Assembly (NCBI GenBank): GCA_015655225.1
Contig: JAATFK010000634.1
Location: forward strand, 1 to 5,056
DNA length: 5,056 bases
Direction of reading: 5' to 3'
From: Solirubrobacterales bacterium
GTDB taxonomy: Bacteria; Actinomycetota; Thermoleophilia; Solirubrobacterales; Solirubrobacteraceae
Shown here: positions 1 to 5,056 of the stretch, piece by piece
How positions within the stretch are numbered: position 1 is the first letter of the stretch
How the letters are laid out: every line of letters begins with the position of its first letter
The notes under the pieces: generated by a model
Seen by the model: only the letters and a program-made list of their open reading frames with translations
Database searches by the model: none
Told to the model about the DNA's origin: nothing
Translations under genes and position numbers: made by a program

Positions 1-1119
1 AGCGGCCCGCAGGCGGTGCAGCAGCGCGTCGACGTCCTCAACGGCGACGCCGCCGCCAGCTCCAGCACCGTCAGCGTGCCCGCGCACGGCTCGGCGCCGG
101 TCGCGTTCCACGTCCCCGCCGGCGCGCGGATCGAGCTGCGCCTCTCCGGCGGCGACGACCTCGCGGCCGACGACGACGCGTGGGTCGTCGTCCCCGCCGC
201 CGCGTCGCCCGTCAGAGCGACGCTCGTCGGCGACCCGTCGGCGGCGCTCGCGCTCGCGAGCGCGGTCGCGGCGGTCCCGGGCGCGCAGGTCCAGCTGCGC
301 ACGGGCGCGACCTACAGAGCGGCCGACGCGCGCAACAGCGACCTCGTCGTGCTCGACGGCGCGCTCCCGGGCGGGACGCTGCCGGCAAGCGCGGGCGTCC
401 TCCTCGTCGCGCCGCCGAGACTGCCGGGCGGCGCCGTCCGCGGCGCGATGACCGACGCGCGCGTGAGCGACGAGGCGGGCGCCAGCCCGCTGCTCGCGGG
501 CGTCGACCTGACCTCGCTGGCGGTCGACCCGAGCGTCGTCAACCGGCTCGTCCTGCCGCACTGGATGACGGCGGTCCTCTCCGCCCCGAGCGGCCCGCTG
601 CTGGCGGCCGGGACGGTCGGCGGGCGCCGCGTCGTCGTGCTCGCGTTCGACCCCGGCAGCTCCTCGCTGCCGCAGCTCTCGACCTTCCCGGTGCTGGTCG
701 CGAACCTGCTCGCGTGGACGCAGGAGTGGGTCCCCAGCAGCGCGGTCGCCGGCCAGCCGGTCGCGGTCGACCTGCCGCCCGGCTCGGGCGCCACGCGCGT
801 GAGCAGCAACGGCCAGCTCGTCCGCACGCTGCCGAAGGGACGCGGGACGGTACCGCTGACGCTGACCCGTCCGGGCCTCTACGAGGTCGCGCAGACGCGG
901 ACCGCCGGCACCAGCACGACGGAGCTGGCGGTCAACGCGTCGCCGCCGCCCGCCGCCGGCGCCACGCCGCTCGACCTCTCCCACGTCGCGGCCGAGCCGG
1001 CCGGCGGCTCGCTGCGCTCCTCCTGGGCGCCGTGGCTGCTGGGCTTCGCGATGCTCGTGCTGATCGTCGAGGCGCTGCTCGCCGCCCGCGTGCGACGCCC
1101 AGTGAGAACGGTGGCGTAG
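1..1119 (+). CDS. BatA-like vWA-family membrane protein, C-terminal part (5' end outside window)
   Basis: The reading frame is open from base 1 to a TAG at 1117-1119 and gives 372 visible residues. The true start must lie upstream, because the visible part begins inside a beta-sandwich domain (residues about 8-65, ending LAADDDAWVVVP). Residues about 70-170 resemble the class-I glutamine-amidotransferase-like fold of BatA-type proteins (SDLVVLDG, VLLVAPPRLPGG, then SPLLAGVDLTSLAV). Then come GGRRVVVLAFDP and FPVLVANLLAW (from residue 229), a hallmark stretch of this family. A second beta region (about 242-311, ending GLYEV) precedes one hydrophobic helix at residues 342-362 and a basic tail (ARVRRPVR), so the domains should be extracytoplasmic and the tail inside. 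Relatives carry two N-terminal helices and a vWA domain before this part; those are not visible here. There is no cysteine in the visible part. The gene is 3 nt upstream of the next vWA gene. The family assignment is from recognised sequence patterns; the precise role, probably membrane or envelope homeostasis with a MoxR ATPase, is inferred. Confidence 0.85.
   Translation, partial: SGPQAVQQRVDVLNGDAAASSSTVSVPAHGSAPVAFHVPAGARIELRLSGGDDLAADDDAWVVVPAAASPVRATLVGDPSAALALASAVAAVPGAQVQLRTGATYRAADARNSDLVVLDGALPGGTLPASAGVLLVAPPRLPGGAVRGAMTDARVSDEAGASPLLAGVDLTSLAVDPSVVNRLVLPHWMTAVLSAPSGPLLAAGTVGGRRVVVLAFDPGSSSLPQLSTFPVLVANLLAWTQEWVPSSAVAGQPVAVDLPPGSGATRVSSNGQLVRTLPKGRGTVPLTLTRPGLYEVAQTRTAGTSTTELAVNASPPPAAGATPLDLSHVAAEPAGGSLRSSWAPWLLGFAMLVLIVEALLAARVRRPVRTVA
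1110..1114 (+). promoter_or_regulatory. Ribosome binding site for the 892-residue vWA protein
   Basis: GGTGG, one mismatch from GGAGG, lies 8 nt before the ATG at 1123 and inside the last codons of the preceding gene. It is a weak site, and the 3-nt gap between the stop (1117-1119) and the ATG suggests translation is partly sustained by re-initiating ribosomes. Confidence 0.5.
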
Positions 1120-1122
1120 CGG

Positions 1123-3801
1123 ATGCGCTTCGAGTCTCCCTGGCTGCTGCTGACGGCGATCCCGGTCCTAGCTCTCATCCTCTGGTTGAGGGTGAGATAT
1201 CCGCCCTCGGGCACGCGGCGGGGCCAGCTGGCGGGGGTCTTGCGGGTGCTGGCGCTGCTCGCGCTCGTGCTGGCGCTCGGGCAGCCGCAGATCGGCCACG
1301 GCTCGGGCCGTCCGACGGTCGTCGTGCTCGACCGCTCCGCCAGCGTCGGCGCCTCCGCCGCCGCGCCCGAGCGCAGATGGCTGAAGGCCGCCGACGACAG
1401 CGGGATCGCCCGCGCCTACGGCGTCGTCCAGTTCGGCGGCACGAGCGAGCTGACCCCCGCCGGCAGAGGACTGCTGCCGCTGACGAGCGCGAGCGGGCTC
1501 GACCAGGCCGCGACCGACCTCGACGGGGCGGTGCGCCTCGCGCTCGCCCGCGCCCCGCACGGCAGCCGTCTCGTGGTCGTCAGCGACGGGCTCGCGACAG
1601 GCTCAGGCTCCACCTCAAGCACAGACGCGAACGGCGGCGACACGAGCGCGGTCGGCGCGCTCGCCCGCACCCGCGACGTGACGATCGACGGCGTCCAGTT
1701 GCTCGACCACCGGCGCGACGCCGGCATCTCGCGGATCAACGCGCCCGCCACCGTGCACGCCGGCGACCCCGTCCCGCTCGCCCTCACGATCCGCAGCACG
1801 GTCGCCACGACCGTCGAGCTGACGCTCCTGCGCAACGGCGCGCAGGTCGGCCATCAGGCGCTCGCGGTGACGGCCGGCGCGAACCCGGTGCTGCTGTCGC
1901 TGACCGCGCCGAAGGCGACCGGCAGCTACGGCTACGAGGCGACCGTGACGCTGAGAGGCGACACCGTCCCGCAGGACGACACGCTCGGCGCCGCCGTCCG
2001 CGTGACGCGCGAGCCGAACGTGCTGGTCGTGCGCGGCGCGACCACGAGCGGGCTGCCCGCCCAACTGCAGGCGAACGGGATCGACGTGCGCGAGATCGAC
2101 CCCGGGCTGCTGCCGACCGACCCGTCCGGCTACCTCGGCGAGGACGCGGTGATCCTCGACGACGTCGGCGCGACCGAGCTCGGCTCGGCGCGTGAGGCGG
2201 CGCTCGTGACGGCGGTGCGGACCGGCGGCCTCGGCCTGATCGGCGTCGGCGGCACGAACAGCTTCTCGCTCGGCAGATACGCCGGCGCGCCGATCGACGC
2301 GGCGCTGCCGGTCGCGAGCCTCAGACCGGGCAACCGCCAGCAGAGAGACCTCGCGCTCGAGGTCGTGCTCGACCGCTCCGGCTCGATGAGCGACATCGCC
2401 GGCGGCACCGTCCCGAAGATCCAGATGGCGCAGGCGGCCGCGCGCGTGGCGGCGGCGTTCGCGGCGAGACACAGAGACCAGTTCGGGATCGTCTCCTTCG
2501 ACATCACGCCGCACACGCTCGTGCCGCTCGCCCCGCTCAGACCCGGCAGCGCGGTGACCGCGATCAACCGCAGAGTCGACGCGCTGCAGGCCGACGGCGG
2601 CACCGACATCTTCCTCGCGCTCCAGTCGGCGGCCGAGCAGATCGAGACCAGCAGAGAGCCGCAGCGCCACATCCTGCTGATGAGCGACGGCGTCAGCGAG
2701 GACCACAGCTACACCGCGCTGCTCGCGCAGCTGGCGAGAGACAGAATCACCGTCTCGACCGTCGCGCTCGGCGACCAGGCCGACACGCAGCTGCTGAGAT
2801 CGATCGCGACGAGAACGAGAGGGTCGTTCTACAACGTCCTGAACGCCTCCAGACTGCCCGCGATCTTCGCCAGAGACGTGAGAAGAACCGCCCGCCCGAC
2901 CCACCTCCACGGGACGATCTCGGTGCTGCCGGGCGCCGACAGCCCGGTCGTGCGGAGCCTCGCCGACCGCGTGCTGCCGCCGCTGCACGGCAACGTCGTG
3001 ACGACGCTGCGGCCGGGTGCGCAGGCTGACCTGCTCGGCAGAGACCCCGGCCACCCGCCCGACCCGGTGCTGGCGGAGTGGCAGTACGGCGCCGGGCGCG
3101 CGATCGCCTGGACGCCGGGGCTCGACCCCGCCGTCGCGGGCAGCTGGGCCAGCGACGCGGCGCTCTGGCAGGACGCGACCCGCTGGGTCGAGCGGCCGGC
3201 CGCGACGCCGCTGCTGGCCCCGGCGCTGCCACCCGGCAGCGATCCCACGTCGGTCGTCGTCGACCCGGTCGCGAACGCCGGCGCGACGCTCGACCTCGCG
3301 ACGCTGAGCGGCACGCTGACGGGGCCGAGCGGGCAGACGCTGCCGCTCGCCTTCGCGCAGACGGCGCCGAGCCACTACGCCGCCCCGCTGCCGGGGGGCA
3401 CGCCGGCCGCCGGCATCTATCGTGCCGCGGTCACGTCGAGCGGCGGGATCGACGGGACGGGGGGGACCGCCGCGCCCGCGAGAGCGACCGGCGTGGTCGC
3501 GATCCCCTACCCGGCCGAGTACCAGCCGGCCGCGGCCGGCAGCTCGGAGCTGGGGCAGCTGACGTCGGCGAGCGGCGGCCACCTGCTGGGGCTCGGCGAC
3601 GTGGCGACGATCACCAGCTCGTGGACGGCGATCTGGTGGTGGCTCGCGCTGTTCGCGCTGCTGGCGTTCCTGGTGGGCGTCGCCGCGCGGATGACCGAGG
3701 GGATCGGCCGGCGCCGGCCGCCGGGGCCGGGGTCGGCGGGTCCGACGGCGCCGGCGGGTCCCCGCGTGCCGGCCCCCCGGGAGCGCGCGCGTGTCGGCTG
3801 A
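1123..3801 (+). CDS. Tandem-vWA membrane protein with GATase-like domain
   Basis: This is a complete 892-residue protein, ATG to TGA. Two hydrophobic helices (about 6-22 and 36-53) flank a basic loop (RVRYPPSGTRRG). A third helix (about 834-855) is followed by an Arg/Pro-rich tail. By the positive-inside rule, about 780 residues between helices 2 and 3 lie outside the cell membrane. Domain order: first vWA (about 65-195) with DRSAS at 70-74, T131 and SDG at 154-156; a beta-sandwich stretch (about 205-295); a GATase-like fold (about 298-400, VLVVRGA to GGLGLIGVGG) with no cysteine nucleophile, hence not an amidotransferase; second vWA (about 411-585) with DRSGS at 417-421, T494 and SDG at 522-524; a GATase-linked beta region to about 800. 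Both vWA domains keep a full metal-ion-dependent adhesion site, so divalent-metal-dependent ligand or partner binding is expected. The whole protein lacks cysteine. It follows the BatA-like gene by 3 nt and overlaps the propeller gene by 11 nt. AGA supplies 23 of its 69 arginine codons, mostly in the second vWA domain. The family is the vWA/GATase-like proteins found with MoxR and DUF58; the ligand is unknown. Confidence 0.9.
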   Translation: MRFESPWLLLTAIPVLALILWLRVRYPPSGTRRGQLAGVLRVLALLALVLALGQPQIGHGSGRPTVVVLDRSASVGASAAAPERRWLKAADDSGIARAYGVVQFGGTSELTPAGRGLLPLTSASGLDQAATDLDGAVRLALARAPHGSRLVVVSDGLATGSGSTSSTDANGGDTSAVGALARTRDVTIDGVQLLDHRRDAGISRINAPATVHAGDPVPLALTIRSTVATTVELTLLRNGAQVGHQALAVTAGANPVLLSLTAPKATGSYGYEATVTLRGDTVPQDDTLGAAVRVTREPNVLVVRGATTSGLPAQLQANGIDVREIDPGLLPTDPSGYLGEDAVILDDVGATELGSAREAALVTAVRTGGLGLIGVGGTNSFSLGRYAGAPIDAALPVASLRPGNRQQRDLALEVVLDRSGSMSDIAGGTVPKIQMAQAAARVAAAFAARHRDQFGIVSFDITPHTLVPLAPLRPGSAVTAINRRVDALQADGGTDIFLALQSAAEQIETSREPQRHILLMSDGVSEDHSYTALLAQLARDRITVSTVALGDQADTQLLRSIATRTRGSFYNVLNASRLPAIFARDVRRTARPTHLHGTISVLPGADSPVVRSLADRVLPPLHGNVVTTLRPGAQADLLGRDPGHPPDPVLAEWQYGAGRAIAWTPGLDPAVAGSWASDAALWQDATRWVERPAATPLLAPALPPGSDPTSVVVDPVANAGATLDLATLSGTLTGPSGQTLPLAFAQTAPSHYAAPLPGGTPAAGIYRAAVTSSGGIDGTGGTAAPARATGVVAIPYPAEYQPAAAGSSELGQLTSASGGHLLGLGDVATITSSWTAIWWWLALFALLAFLVGVAARMTEGIGRRRPPGPGSAGPTAPAGPRVPAPRERARVG
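3445..3465 (+). other. Potential G-quadruplex motif inside the vWA gene
   Basis: Four G tracts fit the G3+ N1-7 pattern on the coding strand: GGG, a 6-nt loop, GGG, a 2-nt loop, then a run of seven G that can supply two tracts with a 1-nt loop. It encodes a Gly/Thr-rich linker (around residues 775-781) before the C-terminal helix. It is a pattern match only; in such a GC-rich genome chance occurrence is likely. Confidence 0.3.
3705..3720 (+). repeat. Perfect 16-bp palindrome near the 3' end of the vWA gene
   Basis: CGGCCGGCGCCGGCCG equals its own reverse complement. As RNA it could form a 6-bp stem with a 4-nt loop. It codes for part of the basic cytoplasmic tail (GRRRPP) and sits about 70 nt upstream of the next gene's start, with no T-run after it, so it is not a canonical terminator. 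It may be a by-product of GC-rich codons. Confidence 0.35.
3779..3783 (+). promoter_or_regulatory. Ribosome binding site fixing the GTG start of the propeller gene
   Basis: GGGAG lies 7 nt before the GTG at 3791, inside the end of the vWA gene. It supports the GTG start independently of the reading-frame argument: an in-frame TGA at 3692-3694 is followed by no ATG, GTG or TTG codon until 3791. Confidence 0.65.
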
Positions 3802-5056
3802 GCCGGGCGACGCGGCGACCGGCGACTGGCCGCTGCCCGCGCGCGACCTCGCCGCGACGCGGGCGGGCGGCCCGCTCGCCGGGACCGAGGTGCGCTGGAG
3901 CGTGCGCTTCCCCGGCGGCGTGCCGGCGACCGCCGCGAGCGCGGGCGGGACCGTCTTCGCCGCTTCGGCGGCGGGCGCGGTCGCGGCCGTGACGCTCTCG
4001 GGCGGGGAGGAGCTGTGGCGCCGCGAGCTAGGGACCGCCCGCTACGGCAGCGGCGAGCGCGTCAGCGAGCTGGGCTTCTTCGGCGGCGTCGCGGTCGCTT
4101 CCGGCGTGGTGGTGGTGGCCGGCGACCGCGTCCACGCGCTCGACGCGGCGACCGGCGCGACGCGCTGGGAGAGCCCGCCGCTCCGCGGCCTCGACGGGGC
4201 GAGCGACGACTACTGCTGGGGGCTGCCGGTGATCGCCGGCGGGCTCGTGCTGGTCGGCTCCGGCTCGGGATCCCAGCAGCCGATCGCGCGGGGCCGGCTC
4301 AGCGCCTTTCGGCTGGCCGACGGGGCGCTCGCGTGGAGCACGCCGCTGGTGCCCCCGGGCGGGAACGGCGGCAGCGTCATCGGTCCCGTCAGCGTCGACC
4401 TCGCCACGAAGGAGGTCTTCGTCGCGACCGGCTCGCCGTACGCGGCGGTCGCGGGACCGAACCCCGGCACCTGCTCGCTGCTCGTGCTCGCGCTGGGGGA
4501 CGGGACGATCATCTGGCAGGACCAGGTCCACGCTGGCGACACGCGCGGGCTCGACTTCAGCGGCGCGCCGGTGCTGGTGGGCGAGCGGCTCTTCGCGGTC
4601 AACAAGGACGGCGTCTACGCCTGGGATCGCTTGTCGCGGGCGCGGCTCTGGCAGCGGCAGGTGGCCGACCCGCTCGCCGGCGGGGCGGAGAGCGCCGCGC
4701 CGACCGGCGGGCCCGAGGGCGGACCGCTCGCGACCGACGGGACGCGGCTCTACACGCTCGCGAACGACGGCGTCGGCGGCAGCTGCGTGGCGGCCGCGCT
4801 CGCGCCCGCCGACGGCGAGCTGCTGTGGAGCACGACGCTGCCGGCGCCGTCGTTCGCGGCGCCCGCGCTCGCCGGCGACCGGCTCTGCGTGAGCGGCGCC
4901 GACGGGACCGTGCGCGTGCTCGACACCGCGAGCGGCGCGCTCGTCGCGAGCGCCGCGCTCGGCGCGCCGAGCGCCGCCGCCCCGCTCGTCGCGGGCGGCC
5001 GGCTCGTGGTGGGAACCGGCGCCGCGCCGTACCTCCCGGGCGACGCGCTCGTCTGC
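3791..5056 (+). CDS. PQQ-like beta-propeller protein without signal peptide (3' end outside window)
   Basis: The frame is open from GTG 3791 to the window edge, 422 residues. The start is forced: an in-frame TGA at 3692-3694 has no start codon after it before 3791, a GGGAG site precedes it, and the family-typical opening DWPLPARDLAATRA begins at residue 12. Repeats of the PQQ-propeller type (LDAATGATRWES, FRLADGALAWST, LALGDGTIIWQD, AWDRLSRARLWQ, LAPADGELLWST, LDTASGALVAS) have blade tryptophans at 36, 76, 126, 182, 242, 287 and 346; the last visible repeat has V-A where Trp is expected. An eight-bladed fold is plausible. The stretch VFVATGSPY (209-217) followed by LDFSGAPVL (254-262) resembles polyvinyl-alcohol-dehydrogenase-like and quinoprotein dehydrogenase propellers. 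No CxxCH haem site is visible, and no hydrophobic N-terminal segment or lipobox, so it appears cytoplasmic. Cysteines are at 142, 228, 332, 366 and 422. PYLPGDALVC at the edge looks close to the C-terminus. It overlaps the vWA gene by 11 nt and uses no AGA codons. Enzyme activity cannot be claimed; it could be a scaffold or sensor. Confidence 0.85.
   Translation, partial: MSAEPGDAATGDWPLPARDLAATRAGGPLAGTEVRWSVRFPGGVPATAASAGGTVFAASAAGAVAAVTLSGGEELWRRELGTARYGSGERVSELGFFGGVAVASGVVVVAGDRVHALDAATGATRWESPPLRGLDGASDDYCWGLPVIAGGLVLVGSGSGSQQPIARGRLSAFRLADGALAWSTPLVPPGGNGGSVIGPVSVDLATKEVFVATGSPYAAVAGPNPGTCSLLVLALGDGTIIWQDQVHAGDTRGLDFSGAPVLVGERLFAVNKDGVYAWDRLSRARLWQRQVADPLAGGAESAAPTGGPEGGPLATDGTRLYTLANDGVGGSCVAAALAPADGELLWSTTLPAPSFAAPALAGDRLCVSGADGTVRVLDTASGALVASAALGAPSAAAPLVAGGRLVVGTGAAPYLPGDALVC

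Noticed and set aside
249..264. A 16-bp perfect palindrome (CGCGCTCGCGAGCGCG)
   Set aside because: It lies in an Ala/Leu/Ser-coding stretch built from GCG and CTC codons, in the middle of a gene, and is explained by composition.
180..2195. A 671-codon plus-strand open frame
   Set aside because: It spans two genes with clear family motifs in another frame, is dominated by Arg, Ala and Gly as expected of an off-frame reading of GC-rich DNA, and shows no domain pattern.
2014..2322. Active glutamine amidotransferase domain
   Set aside because: The region has the fold-like pattern but no cysteine anywhere in the protein, so the catalytic triad is absent.
1615..3582. A 655-codon minus-strand open frame opposite the vWA gene
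   Set aside because: Long antisense frames are common in very GC-rich genes. The product is Arg/Gly/Val-rich without recognisable motifs, while the plus strand holds intact vWA motifs.
3078..3992. A plus-strand frame crossing from the vWA gene into the propeller gene
   Set aside because: It is Arg/Ala-rich, has no motifs, and overlaps two well-supported genes in other frames.
4106..4117. GTG x4 tandem repeat
   Set aside because: It encodes four valines of a propeller beta strand; too short to call a repeat element.
4028..4605. Minus-strand open frames opposite the propeller gene
   Set aside because: The plus strand carries clear propeller repeats here. The antisense products are low-complexity and show no family features.
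3791..5056. Outer-membrane assembly factor BamB
   Set aside because: The propeller repeats are similar in type, but there is no signal peptide or lipobox, the opening motif is of the PVA-dehydrogenase-like type, and the inferred host would not be a typical Gram-negative.

Overview
The window is very GC-rich and gene-dense, and all three of its genes lie on the plus strand. Composition, the near-exclusive use of G/C in third codon positions, GTG starts and the protein families suggest a high-GC actinobacterium. The combination of very high GC with frequent AGA arginine codons in the first two genes makes me think of Thermoleophilia (Solirubrobacter/Conexibacter relatives). That placement is an inference from general impression, not a database match.

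Layout: (1) 1-1119 is the 3' part of a BatA-like membrane protein. Its vWA half would lie upstream of the window; the visible part has beta-sandwich stretches, a glutamine-amidotransferase-like fold region and a C-terminal membrane helix. (2) 1123-3801 is a complete 892-residue membrane protein. It has two N-terminal helices, a first vWA domain, a non-catalytic GATase-like domain, a second vWA domain, a beta-rich region and a C-terminal helix with an Arg/Pro-rich tail. (3) 3791 to the window end is a PQQ-type (polyvinyl-alcohol-dehydrogenase-like) beta-propeller protein, open at the right edge. The genes are separated by 3 nt and by an 11-nt overlap respectively, so this is one tightly packed, probably translationally coupled operon with no internal promoter or terminator that I can see.

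Genes 1 and 2 match the tail of the widespread MoxR ATPase - DUF58 - BatA-like/vWA cassette, in which a cytoplasmic AAA+ chaperone and DUF58 protein act with membrane-anchored vWA proteins facing outward. MoxR and DUF58 would be expected upstream but are outside the window. Positive-inside charge distribution and the complete lack of cysteine put the large domains of both proteins outside the membrane. The propeller gene differs: it has no signal peptide, its start is fixed by an upstream in-frame stop, it contains five cysteines and it uses no AGA codons. Its link to the vWA cassette is the least expected feature of the window. No RNA genes, CRISPR arrays or mobile elements were found, and no stretch longer than 3 nt lies between genes.
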